Under the pieces are notes generated by a model. The model was not told where the DNA came from and searched no databases. It saw only the letters and a list, made by a program, of their open reading frames with translations. From assembly GCF_003626575.1 (NCBI RefSeq), contig NZ_RBDY01000004.1, positions 124,001 through 188,000 of the forward strand: DNA of 64,000 bases. The letters run 5' to 3'. The position numbers were made by a program, and so were the translations under genes. The stretch is from Streptomyces radicis (GTDB taxonomy: Bacteria > Actinomycetota > Actinomycetes > Streptomycetales > Streptomycetaceae). Shown in pieces: positions 8,941-16,760 of this stretch (positions within the stretch are counted from its first letter, which is position 1; each line of letters opens with the position of its first letter).

Positions 8941-9001
8941 GGTGTGGAACCTTTCTCAACTCTGCTTTTCCGGTGGTGATCTGAGGGGCGCGACAGTCGG
9001 T

Positions 9002-9499
9002 TCAGGGCGTGCCGCCCGGCGCATCACCTCCCCCCAGGCCCGCCCGTCCCGCCCGGGCCGCCCGCTCCATGTCGGCGAGCTGCTCGACCCTTCGGCGGAA
9101 GTCCGGGTCGGTGCTGAAGCGCGCGGCGAGGTAGGCGGCGACCGCGTCCTCGGCGATGCGGGGCCCGACGATCCAGGCGCCCAGGCAGGCGACGTTGACG
9201 TCGTCGTGCTCGACGCCCTGGCGGGCGACATGGGTGTCGTGGATGACCGCGGCGCGGATCCCCGGCACCTTGTTGGCCGCGATGGCGGCGCCGACGCCCG
9301 TGCCGCAGACCAGGACGCCGCGGTCGGCGCGGCCCGAGGTGACCAGGTCGGTCACCCGCCGCGTCATGAGCGGGAAGTCCACGGCGGTCGCGTCGGCCGT
9401 GCCGACGTCGATCACGTCGTGCCCGAGGCGGGCGACGGCGTCCACGATCAGCGGCTTGAGCGGGAATCCGGCGTGGTCGTTGGAGATGGCGATGCGCAT
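9002..9499 (-). CDS. rpiB: RpiB/LacAB-family sugar-phosphate isomerase
   Basis: 165 residues. The family isomerises aldose/ketose phosphates (ribose-5-P, allose-6-P, tetrulose-4-P). Visible: N-terminal AISNDHAGFPLK, VDFPLM, catalytic Cys in VLVCGTGVGAAIAANK, and HDDVNVACLGAWIVG. ATG 9499 has GGAGG six bases upstream; longer in-frame starts run through the permease gene and are rejected. The C terminus carries a Gly/Ala-rich tail. Neighbours are an RraA-like aldolase, a carbohydrate ABC transporter and a PfkB kinase. The pathway is import, kinase phosphorylation, isomerisation and cleavage. The exact sugar is not determinable. Confidence 0.9.
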   Translation of the reverse strand: MRIAISNDHAGFPLKPLIVDAVARLGHDVIDVGTADATAVDFPLMTRRVTDLVTSGRADRGVLVCGTGVGAAIAANKVPGIRAAVIHDTHVARQGVEHDDVNVACLGAWIVGPRIAEDAVAAYLAARFSTDPDFRRRVEQLADMERAARAGRAGLGGGDAPGGTP

Positions 9500-9537
9500 G
9501 GGGCCTCCTGAAATCCTGGCCTGAGTCCTGGAGTTGG

Positions 9538-10425
9538 CTAGCCGCGTAGTCCTGTGGTGGCGATGCCCTCGACGAGCAGCCTCTGGAAGGCGATGAAGAC
9601 GCCGAGCACCGGCAGGAGCGAGACGACCGACATCGCGAACAGCGCCCCGAACGCCGAGCTCGACGTCGTGTCGATGAACGAGCGCAGCGCCAGCGGGACG
9701 GTGTAGAGGTCGGGGTCGGTGAGGTAGATGAGCGGCGTGAAGAAGTCGTTCCAGCTGTAGATGAACGTGAAGATGGCGGTGGTGGCCAGCGCGGGCTTGG
9801 CGAGCGGCAGGATGACGCGGAAGAAGATGCCCAGGTGGCCGCACCCGTCGAGGCGGGCGGCGTCGTCGAGCTCCCGTGGGATCGCGCGGAAGAACTGCAC
9901 CAGCAGGAAGACGAAGAACGCGTCGGTGGCCAGCAACTTCGGGACGACGAACGGCAGATAGGTGTCGATCCAGCCCAGCTCGCGGAACATCATGTACTGC
10001 GGGATGAGGATCACATGGTGCGGCAGCATGAGCGTGCCGATCATCAGGGCGAACCACAGCCTGCGCAGCCTGAAGTCGACGCGGGCGAACGCGTACGCCG
10101 CGAGCGAGCAGGCGATCAGGTTGGCCACCACGCACAGGGCGGCGACCAGGAACGAGTTCAGCATGAAGCGGCCGAACGCCACCCCGGAGACGCCACGCCA
10201 CCCCTCGACGTAGCCGTCCACGGTGAAGCCGTCGCCCGGCCAGACGCCCGGGTCGGCGATGGCGCCGTCGTCGCGCAGGGAGGCGCCGAGCATCCAGGCC
10301 AGCGGGTAGAACATGACGACGCCGAGCGCGATGAGCGTGAGGTGCCGCAGGAACTGTCGGGGGTTGGTGGCGCGGGGTGGTCCCGCCTTGCGCCCGCGCC
10401 TGGCGGTGAACGTGTGCGTGGTCAT
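9538..10425 (-). CDS. carbohydrate ABC transporter permease (MalG type)
   Basis: 295 residues with six membrane segments. The CUT1 EAA loop is ELDDAARLDGCGHLGIFFRV followed by ILPLAKPAL, which docks the ATPase. The N terminus (about 35 residues, Arg-rich) precedes the first segment HLTLIALGVVMFYPLAWML. The protein ends IAFQRLLVEGIATTGLRG, the usual MalG-like C terminus. ATG 10425 overlaps the stop of the partner permease (ATGA), implying translational coupling. No ABC ATPase gene is present; as in other actinomycetes, a shared MsiK-like ATPase elsewhere probably serves it. Confidence 0.94.
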   Translation of the reverse strand: MTTHTFTARRGRKAGPPRATNPRQFLRHLTLIALGVVMFYPLAWMLGASLRDDGAIADPGVWPGDGFTVDGYVEGWRGVSGVAFGRFMLNSFLVAALCVVANLIACSLAAYAFARVDFRLRRLWFALMIGTLMLPHHVILIPQYMMFRELGWIDTYLPFVVPKLLATDAFFVFLLVQFFRAIPRELDDAARLDGCGHLGIFFRVILPLAKPALATTAIFTFIYSWNDFFTPLIYLTDPDLYTVPLALRSFIDTTSSSAFGALFAMSVVSLLPVLGVFIAFQRLLVEGIATTGLRG

Positions 10426-11381
10426 CGTTCGTCTCCGTAGAACACGACGCGGCGGCTCAGGGCGAACAGGCCGGCCGCGGCAGCGGCGACGAGCACGAGC
10501 AGCGCCCAGCCGAGTGCGGAGGCATAGCCCATCTCGAAGTCGACGAAGCCGCGTTGATACAGGTAGAGGGTGTAGAAGAGGGTGGAGTCGGCGGGCCCGC
10601 CGGTGCCGTTGCTGACGATGTAGGCGGTGTTGAACGCCTGGAACGCGCCGACGGTGTTCATCAGGACGTTGAAGAAGATCACGGGGCTGAGCAGCGGCAG
10701 GGTGATCGACCAGTACCTGCGGGCCCTGCCCGCGCCGTCCACGGACGCGGACTCGTAGAGCTCGGCGGGGATCTGCCGCAGCCCGGCCAGATAGATGATC
10801 ATGGCCGCGCCGAACTGCCAGACGTTGAGGACGACCAGCGTGCCGAGCGCGGTGTCGGGCGTGCCGATCCACGAGTGGCTGGTGTCGACGCCGACGCTGC
10901 CGAGCGCGTTGTTCAGCAGTCCGTCGCCCTCGAACAGGAAGCGCCACAGGATGGCGATCGCGACGCTGCCGCCGATCAGCGAGGGCACGTAGAACACGGC
11001 GCGGTAGAAGGTCAGCCCGCCGATGCCGCGGTTGAGGAGGCTCGCGAGGAACAGCGCGAACACCTGGACCAGCGGCACCGAGGCGAGGAGGTAGGTGAGC
11101 GTGACCGTGAGGGACGCCCAGAACCGCGGGTCGTCGGTGAGCATCCGCTCGTAGTTGTCCGTCCCCGCCCACTCGGGGGTGCCGAGGACGGAGTAGTCGG
11201 TGAACGAGAGGTAGAGCGAGGCGACCATCGGGCCGCCGATGATCAGGAAGAAGCCCAGCAGCCAGGGGCTGAGGAAGAGATAGCCCGCGAGGTTGTCGCG
11301 GCGGCTCCTGAGCGGGCGGCGTCGCCCCGGCGGCGGCGGGGCCGCGCTCCGGCCAGGGGGGCGTTCCATCGTGATGGTCAT
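10422..11381 (-). CDS. carbohydrate ABC transporter permease (MalF/UgpA type)
   Basis: 319 residues, six membrane segments. After an Arg/Pro-rich N terminus the first segment is AGYLFLSPWLLGFFLIIGGP, typical of CUT1 permeases. The EAA-like loop reads AELYESASVDGAGRARRYWS followed by ITLPLLSP. ATG 11381 has GGAG at the correct distance; ATG 11369 is a second in-frame option. It couples by 4 bp to the MalG-like permease and lies 28 bp after the binding-protein gene. It imports the oligosaccharide or sugar captured by the lipoprotein. Confidence 0.94.
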   Translation of the reverse strand: MTITMERPPGRSAAPPPPGRRRPLRSRRDNLAGYLFLSPWLLGFFLIIGGPMVASLYLSFTDYSVLGTPEWAGTDNYERMLTDDPRFWASLTVTLTYLLASVPLVQVFALFLASLLNRGIGGLTFYRAVFYVPSLIGGSVAIAILWRFLFEGDGLLNNALGSVGVDTSHSWIGTPDTALGTLVVLNVWQFGAAMIIYLAGLRQIPAELYESASVDGAGRARRYWSITLPLLSPVIFFNVLMNTVGAFQAFNTAYIVSNGTGGPADSTLFYTLYLYQRGFVDFEMGYASALGWALLVLVAAAAAGLFALSRRVVFYGDER

Positions 11382-11409
11382 CGGGAGAACTCCGTTCCTC
11401 GGCCGGGCG

Positions 11410-12726
11410 TCAGTCCAGCGCCCGCTCGGCGGCGGTGAAGAAGGCGGAGGCGGCGTCCTCCACGCTCGTCTGCCCGAACGCCGCCTCCTGGTAGAGGCGG
11501 GAGAGCTCGGTCGTCAGCGTCGTCAGGCCCGACGGGTAGGTCGTGGTCGTCAGGTCCCCCGAGTCGGTCAGCTCGCGCAGCGTGGTCACGTTGCGCCGGA
11601 CGGAATCGGGCGTGTCCGCGTCATCGACCAGGGCCTCCTGGGCGCGGGTGTTGGTGAGGATGCCGTTGTCGGACTGGAAGGCGAGCGCGGCCTCCGTGTC
11701 GTTGACGAAGAAGTCGATGAACGCCGCGGCCGTGCCGACCTGGTCGCACCCGGTGGGGATCGAGATCCCGTTGGTGCCCAGCACGTTGGCCGAACGCCCC
11801 GGGTCGGGGCTCGGTATGGAGACCTCGGCGATCTCGGAGCCGCGGCCCGCCCCGTCGAGGGCCTGCTCGGTGATGTGGAGCTGCGGGATGTCGCGCGTGC
11901 CCACGGCCGCGGCCCCCTGCGCGAGCGGCGTGAGCTCGAGCGCGGCGTTCTGCTCGGCCAGCATGTCCACGGGGACGGTGACACCCTCGTCCGTCAGGTC
12001 GAGCCAGAACCGGAACCACTCCTCGAGCAGCTCCTGGTCGAACGCGAGGCCGCCCTCGTCGAACATCTCCTCGCCATGGCCGATCACCCACGAGGTGAAC
12101 GAGAACATGTTGGGCGCCTCGATCTCCGTGGCGTGGACCCCCTCGGGCAGCCCGGCCTGGACCTCGCGCAGCCAGTCCGCGTACGCGTCCCACGTCATGT
12201 CGTCCGTCGGCGGCGGCGCCCCGCTCTCCGCGACGAGGTCGACGTTGTAGCCGAGCAGGCGGGCGAACGTGCCGGTCGGGATCATGTACTGCGTGCCGTC
12301 GACGCGCCCGGCCTCGAGCACCTCGTCGGGGATCTGCGAGACGTCGATCTCCCCGCTCTCGATCAGGTCGTCGAGCGGGCGCAGCACGTCCTGTTCGGCG
12401 TAGCGCGTGTAGAACGTGCTCTGCATGCCGATCGCGCAGGAAAGACCGCCGCCCGCGGCCCGCACGGTCATGCGCTCGATGTAGTTCAGGTACTCGGCCA
12501 CCTCGACCGAGACGTCCGCGTCCGGGTGGGCCGCCGCGAACAGGTCGATGACCGTGCCCACCTTCTCGGCGCGGGCCGGATTGCCCCAGAACGAGTAGGT
12601 GATCGAGCCATCGGCCCTGCCGGTCGAGGCCACGGGTTCGGCGCTTCCGCAACCGGCGAGCGCGAGGGTCGTGGCGGTGGCCGACGCGAGCGTGGCCGAA
12701 AGTCGCCGCCGGTGAGTGGTTCGCAT
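11410..12726 (-). CDS. extracellular sugar-binding lipoprotein (family 1 solute-binding protein)
   Basis: 438 residues. Lipoprotein signal: MRTTHRRR, a hydrophobic stretch and the lipobox LAGC with lipidated Cys26. The mature part begins ITYSFWGNPARAEKVGTVID, the opening of CUT1 binding proteins. Later features include GTNGISIPTGCDQVGTAAAF and a C-terminal AFFTAAERALD. It sits outside the membrane and delivers substrate to the two permeases immediately downstream. The gene follows the PfkB kinase by 109 bp that contain three 17-bp repeats. Confidence 0.94.
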   Translation of the reverse strand: MRTTHRRRLSATLASATATTLALAGCGSAEPVASTGRADGSITYSFWGNPARAEKVGTVIDLFAAAHPDADVSVEVAEYLNYIERMTVRAAGGGLSCAIGMQSTFYTRYAEQDVLRPLDDLIESGEIDVSQIPDEVLEAGRVDGTQYMIPTGTFARLLGYNVDLVAESGAPPPTDDMTWDAYADWLREVQAGLPEGVHATEIEAPNMFSFTSWVIGHGEEMFDEGGLAFDQELLEEWFRFWLDLTDEGVTVPVDMLAEQNAALELTPLAQGAAAVGTRDIPQLHITEQALDGAGRGSEIAEVSIPSPDPGRSANVLGTNGISIPTGCDQVGTAAAFIDFFVNDTEAALAFQSDNGILTNTRAQEALVDDADTPDSVRRNVTTLRELTDSGDLTTTTYPSGLTTLTTELSRLYQEAAFGQTSVEDAASAFFTAAERALD

Positions 12727-12784
12727 CGTGCTCCTCCTCTTCGTCGAGCAGTGGGACGGGGCGAAACGGGATCGGGACAGCGGA

Positions 12785-12835
12785 TCGGGTCGGGGGTCGG
12801 GTCGGGTCGGGGGTCGGGTCGGGTCGGGGGTCGGG
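12785..12835. repeat. three perfect 17-bp G-rich tandem repeats
   Basis: TCGGGTCGGGGGTCGGG is repeated exactly at 12785-12801, 12802-12818 and 12819-12835, abutting the kinase stop codon and 59 bp before the binding-protein start. Runs of three to five G on the plus strand could fold into quadruplexes; the operon mRNA carries the C-rich strand. Copy number is likely variable. It may affect readthrough from the kinase to the transporter genes. Confidence 0.75.
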
Positions 12836-13795
12836 TCAGCGGTGGGGGGCGGGGTTCGTGGCGAGGACGGCGTCGACCTCGGCGAGGGCGGGGAACGACG
12901 CCTGGGCGCCGGGCCGTTGGACCGAGAGCGCGGCGGCCACCGAGGCCGTGCGGGCGGCGTCGGCGAGATCGGCCCCCCGGGCGAGCGCCGCGGCGAGGAA
13001 GCCGACGAACGCGTCGCCCGCGCCCGTGGTGTCCACCGCGTCGGGCACCGGGTGCGCGGGCACCGTCACATCCCGCCCCTCGCGGGTGCGGCAGCGCGCC
13101 CCGCGCGCGCCCAGCGTGACGACGACCGCGCAGCCGAACCGGGCGGCGAGCGCGGGGGCCAGGTCGTCGACGGCGCGCCCCGCCGCCCCAGGCCGCTCGC
13201 CGAGCGCCGCCCTGGCCTCCGACTCGTTGACGACCAGCAGGCCGACGGCGCGCAGGGCGCGTTCGGGGAGCGCGACGAAGGGGGCGAGGTTGAGGATCGC
13301 GAACGCGCCCCGCCGACCGGCCACTTCGAGCGCCCGGCACACGGCGGGCACGGGGATCTCGCACTGGACGACGACGAGGTGCGCGGGCGTCGCGTCGGCC
13401 AGCGCCGCCTCGACGGCGTCGGCGTCGAGTTCGGCGTTGGCACCGGCGGCCACGACGATCGCGTTCTCCCCCGAGGCCGCGACGGTGACGACGGCGAGCC
13501 CGGTGGGGGCGCCGGGGCGGCGGCCGACCAGGCGGGTGTCGACGCCCGCGCCCTCGAGCGCGGCGCGCAGGCGGGCGCCGCGGTCGTCGGCGCCGAGCGC
13601 CGCGACGAACGCGGTGTCGGCGCCGCCGCGCGCGGCCGCGACCGCCTGGTTCGCCCCCTTGCCCCCGGCGGTGAGCGTGCTGGATCCGGCCAGGACGGTG
13701 GCACCGGGGACGGGAAGGGCGTCCACGGTCAGGACATGGTCCTCATTGGCCGAACCAATGACGAGAACCTGCCCGTTGCGCGCCGACGAGAGCAT
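12836..13795 (-). CDS. ribokinase-like PfkB carbohydrate kinase
   Basis: 319 residues. PfkB signatures: LTAGGKGANQAVAAARGG near residue 42 and DTTGAGDAFVGFLAAAL near 255, with the catalytic base Asp in GAGD. The sugar-contact region GSANEDHVLTVDALPVPG is ribokinase-like. It would phosphorylate the imported sugar with ATP in the cytosol, feeding the RpiB-type isomerase. ATG 13795 has GGGAGG at the right spacing. First gene of the operon. A long perfect inverted repeat lies 22 bp upstream, and the LacI gene beyond the repeat array is the likely regulator. RbsK itself is possible but not proven. Confidence 0.9.
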   Translation of the reverse strand: MLSSARNGQVLVIGSANEDHVLTVDALPVPGATVLAGSSTLTAGGKGANQAVAAARGGADTAFVAALGADDRGARLRAALEGAGVDTRLVGRRPGAPTGLAVVTVAASGENAIVVAAGANAELDADAVEAALADATPAHLVVVQCEIPVPAVCRALEVAGRRGAFAILNLAPFVALPERALRAVGLLVVNESEARAALGERPGAAGRAVDDLAPALAARFGCAVVVTLGARGARCRTREGRDVTVPAHPVPDAVDTTGAGDAFVGFLAAALARGADLADAARTASVAAALSVQRPGAQASFPALAEVDAVLATNPAPHR

Positions 13796-13817
13796 CGTTG
13801 CCTCCCAGATCCAGCCA

Positions 13818-13854
13818 TTCTCTTCGTGTAGACCGGGAATCTACACGAAGAGAA
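13818..13854. promoter_or_regulatory. perfect 15-bp inverted repeat before the sugar operon (candidate operator)
   Basis: TTCTCTTCGTGTAGA (13818-13832) and its exact complement (13840-13854) flank a 7-base centre CCGGGAA. The block is A+T-rich against a very G+C-rich background and sits 22 bp upstream of the kinase ATG, with no U-tract on either side. It could be a repressor operator for the LacI protein at 14521-15507 or a leader-RNA hairpin. Arms of 15 bp with a spacer are longer than a standard LacI operator. Confidence 0.7.
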
Positions 13855-13869
13855 CGAGAGCGCAAGGGG

Positions 13870-14509
13870 GTTCGCCTGCGGCGGGCCCCGACGACGGGCT
13901 ACAGGTCCGTGGAACAGGTGCCGGGCCGTGGGCCCGAAAGGGGGGTTCGCCTGCGGCGGGCTATGACGACGGGCTACAGGTCCGCAGGGCAAGTGCCGGA
14001 CCGTGGGCCCGAAAGGGGGTTCGCCTGCGGCGCGTTCGCCTGCGGCGGGCCCCCACGACGAGCTACAGGTCTGCGGAACAGGTGCCGGACCGTGGGCCGA
14101 AGGGGCGGGTTCGCCTGCGGCGCGTTCGCCTGCGGCAGCTCGGACGACGTTCGCCTGCGGTGGGGCGGACGACCGGCTACGGGTCCGTGGAGAAGGTGGT
14201 CCGGGCAGTGGCCCGAAACGTACACGTTCGCCTGCGGCAGCTCCGACGACGAGCTACAGGTCGGCGGAACGGGTGATCCGGGCAGTGGCCCGAAAAGGGG
14301 TTCGCCTGCGGCGCGTTCGCCTGCGGCGGGCCGGACGACCGGCTACAGGTCCGTGGAGAAGGTGGTCCGGGCAGTGGCCCGAAACGTACACGTTCGCCTG
14401 CGGCAGCTCCGACGACGAGCTACAGGTCGGCGGAACGGGTGCCGGGGCCTTGGCCCGAAGGGGCGGGTTCGCCTGCGGCGGGCTACAGGTCGGCGGAGCA
14501 GGTGGGGCT
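13870..14509. repeat. degenerate tandem repeat array, unit about 75 bp, eight long units
   Basis: TTCGCCTGCGG starts at 13870, 13945, 14019, 14034, 14110, 14125, 14150, 14227, 14301, 14316, 14393 and 14468. Long units are 74-77 bp. A 15-bp mini-unit TTCGCCTGCGGCGCG is inserted at 14019, 14110 and 14301. A 103-bp block at 14171-14273 recurs at 14337-14439 (166-bp offset). Most long units end in a short hairpin (CGGGCC GTG GGCCCG at 13921-13935; CGGGC AGTG GCCCG in later units) whose loop varies while the stem is kept. Unit lengths break reading frame, so it is probably noncoding. It fills the 650-bp gap between LacI and its presumed target operon. Confidence 0.85.
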
Positions 14510-14520
14510 TGAATGGTCGG

Positions 14521-15507
14521 CTATTGGTCGGCGGGGATGCTCTCGTGGCAGCCGCAGGACTCGCGGCGCACCAGGCCGAACTCATGGTGGTCGAGACGGC
14601 TCACCGTGCCGGGATCCGCCTCGAACGCCGCCGAAAGCGCCTCCCGCGCAATGGCCGCGACCGGCTGCTCAACGGCGGTCAGCCGCGGAACGGCAAAGCC
14701 CGTCAGGTCCGTTCCCTCGCCGCTGACCAGCGCGAGGCCCTCGGGGATCGCGACACCTCGGTCGCGCGCCGCGCGGATCACGCCGACCGCCTGCGCGTCG
14801 GACGTGGCGAACAGGGCCGTCGGCCGGTCGGCCCGGTCGAGCAGCGCGATGGCCGCCGCGTATCCGGCGGACCTGGTCGCCTCGGCGGAGAACACGTCGT
14901 CGGGCCGCGCCTCGAGCCCGTGGTCGCGCAACGCGCCCGCCCAGCCCTCCCGTTGACGCCGCCCCGCGACATGCTCCCCGTCGGCGCCGACCAGGCCGAT
15001 GCGTTCGTGGCCGTGCTCGATGAGGTGCGCGGTGGCCGCCCTGGCGCCCTCGACGGCGACCTCGGGCCGGTCGACGACGACGATCGGGATGCCGAGCGCC
15101 TGGAGCGGCGCGAAGTCCTGCAACGGGTCGGTGCTCATGAGGATCACGCCATCGACCCGGCGCTCGGCGAGGCTGGCGAGCTGGGCGCGTTCCCGCTCGG
15201 GGCGCCACGACGTGGTGGCGACCAGGAGCTGGTGGCCCGAGTCGAACGACTGCTCGGAGAGGTGCTGCGTGATCGCGCCGAAGTACGGCTGCCCGAGGTC
15301 GGGCACGACAAGGCCGAGTGAATGCGTCTTCCGGGTGCGCAGATAGCGCGCCATCGCGTCGCGCTGGTACCCCAGCTCGGCGATCGCCGCGAGCACCCGC
15401 TCCTTGGCCGCCGCGGAGACGGGCCGCGGCCCGTTGTTGATCACATAGGAGACGACCGCGGGTGACACACCGGCGGCCCGGGCCACGTCGTCGCGGGTAA
15501 CGGCCAT
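14521..15507 (-). CDS. LacI-family transcriptional regulator
   Basis: 328 residues. The N-terminal helix-turn-helix is TRDDVARAAGVSPAVVSYVI with the hinge helix (VLAAIAELGYQRDAMARYLR); then a sugar-binding domain with GLVVPDLGQPYFGAITQHL, DGVILMSTDPL and a C terminus PRLTAVEQPVAAIAREAL. ATG 15507. Although upstream of the sugar operon in the same orientation, it is separated from the kinase gene by the repeat array. Local repression of that operon, relieved by the sugar or a phosphorylated form, is the natural inference. The C-terminal RRESCGCHESIPADQ is unusually Cys-rich. Confidence 0.94.
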   Translation of the reverse strand: MAVTRDDVARAAGVSPAVVSYVINNGPRPVSAAAKERVLAAIAELGYQRDAMARYLRTRKTHSLGLVVPDLGQPYFGAITQHLSEQSFDSGHQLLVATTSWRPERERAQLASLAERRVDGVILMSTDPLQDFAPLQALGIPIVVVDRPEVAVEGARAATAHLIEHGHERIGLVGADGEHVAGRRQREGWAGALRDHGLEARPDDVFSAEATRSAGYAAAIALLDRADRPTALFATSDAQAVGVIRAARDRGVAIPEGLALVSGEGTDLTGFAVPRLTAVEQPVAAIAREALSAAFEADPGTVSRLDHHEFGLVRRESCGCHESIPADQ

Positions 15508-15599
15508 GCCCCCAGCCTACGGGCGAGCCGCGCGGCCCTGGCACGGCCGGGCGCCGGGCAAGAGGCAGAGGCGTCAGGGGCCGGTCGGTTCCCGGCGTC

Positions 15600-16127
15600 T
15601 CAGGGCGTCCGGCCGCTGTGGCGCAGCCTGACGCAGTGGCGGGGGCGCGTGCGCAGCTCGGGGTGGAGGTTCCAGCCCTGCTCCGAGGCGACGTGCAGGA
15701 CGTGGCCCGCGCCCGCGCCCCGGTAGTAGTGCACGCCGAGGTCGAGGTCGCGGTGGGCCGCGTAGAGGTACGGGGATTTCGCGAGCAGCCGGGTCTTCTT
15801 CCCTATGCGCCGTTCGACGCGCGCCCGGTAGTACGCGGTGTCGCCCTCCCGCACCAGCGACACCGGGGTCACGCACCAGCGCGGGATGAACGGCACGCGG
15901 CCCAGCGTGGCGTCGAGCACCCGCACCGCGCCGCGCTCGGAGCGCGGCACCAGGTAGACGAACAGCTGGACCACCGCCGCGACGCCGTGAAAGCAGAGCG
16001 CGAGAAGGATCCACACGACCCACCACAGCGGCAGGAACGCCAGGGTCAGGGGCAGGAGCACCAGCCAGCGCAGCGCGGCGGATCGAACGGGGAGCGGCCC
16101 CCAGGCCGGGTCATTGTGGTGGTGCAC
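15600..16127 (-). CDS. uncharacterised membrane protein
   Basis: About 175 residues from GTG 16127, preceded by GGGGGGAA. N-terminal HHHNDPAWGPL is followed by a long hydrophobic region (LVLLPLTLAFLPLWWVVWIL plus AVVQLFVYLV, likely two membrane passes). The cytoplasmic or external part contains DTAYYRARVERRIGKKTR, DLDLGVHYYRGAGAGHVLHV and a basic C terminus. No family recognised. In-frame sequence upstream of 16127 is translation of the repeat array and is excluded. It lies between the LacI gene (92 bp away) and the second repeat array. Confidence 0.72.
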   Translation of the reverse strand: MHHHNDPAWGPLPVRSAALRWLVLLPLTLAFLPLWWVVWILLALCFHGVAAVVQLFVYLVPRSERGAVRVLDATLGRVPFIPRWCVTPVSLVREGDTAYYRARVERRIGKKTRLLAKSPYLYAAHRDLDLGVHYYRGAGAGHVLHVASEQGWNLHPELRTRPRHCVRLRHSGRTP

Positions 16128-16187
16128 GGACGCGTTCCCCCCGGTTTGCGATGGCGCGCTCGGCAGCGCGCGGGCGAGTATACGGGG

Positions 16188-16745
16188 TCGCCTGCGGCGG
16201 GCTCGGCAGCGAGTTCGCCTGCGGCGGGCTCGGCAGCGCACGGCCCGGGGCCGCCCGCGGCGGGTCGCCTGCGGCGGGCTGGGCGCGGGGCCGCCTCCGG
16301 CGCGGGGTCGCCCGCAGCAGGTCGCCTGCGGCGGGCTCGGCGCGGGGCCGCCCGCGGCAGGTTCGGAACGGAGCCACCTGCCGTGCCCGTTCGCCTGCGG
16401 CGGGCTGGGAGCGGGGCCGCCTCCGGCGCGGGGTCGCCCGCGGCGGGGATGGGGCGCAGTGGCCTCCGGCACGGGGTCGCCCGCGGCGAGCACGGAGCGG
16501 AGCCGCCTCCGGCACGGGGGCCTCCGCGGCGCGTTCGGGGCGGCGCACAGCGCGCTGACCACCCCGGAACAGACACGCACCCACTACCGCCGAGGCCCAC
16601 AACGGACTCAGGGCGCAATCTCCCGCGGCGCCGAGCCGCCCGCGGCAGGCGCACCGCACCGCGCAGCGCGCGGACCGCCGCGGGACGGGCGCGCGCCCGT
16701 GGCAGGCGCGCAGCGCGGGGTCGCCCGCGGCATCGGGTAGCCCGC
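16188..16745. repeat. second degenerate repeat array sharing the TCGCCTGCGGCGGGCT core
   Basis: The 633-bp gap between the membrane-protein start and the SpoIIE-type gene holds imperfect repeats. Copies of TCGCCTGCGGCGGGCT begin at 16188 and 16214 and recur several times to about 16420. They alternate with GCGGGGCCGCCTCCGGCGCG and GGGGTCGCCCGCGGC variants that decay toward 16745. The core is the same as in the 13870-14509 array, 2.3 kb away. No coding pattern and no obvious promoter is visible. Confidence 0.7.
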
Positions 16746-16760
16746 GGCAGGCGTACCGTC

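Noticed and set aside
13870..14509. Could the repeat array be a CRISPR array or coding repeats?
   Set aside because: There are no constant-length unique spacers between identical repeats, the units are imperfect and of varying length, and unit lengths change the reading frame.
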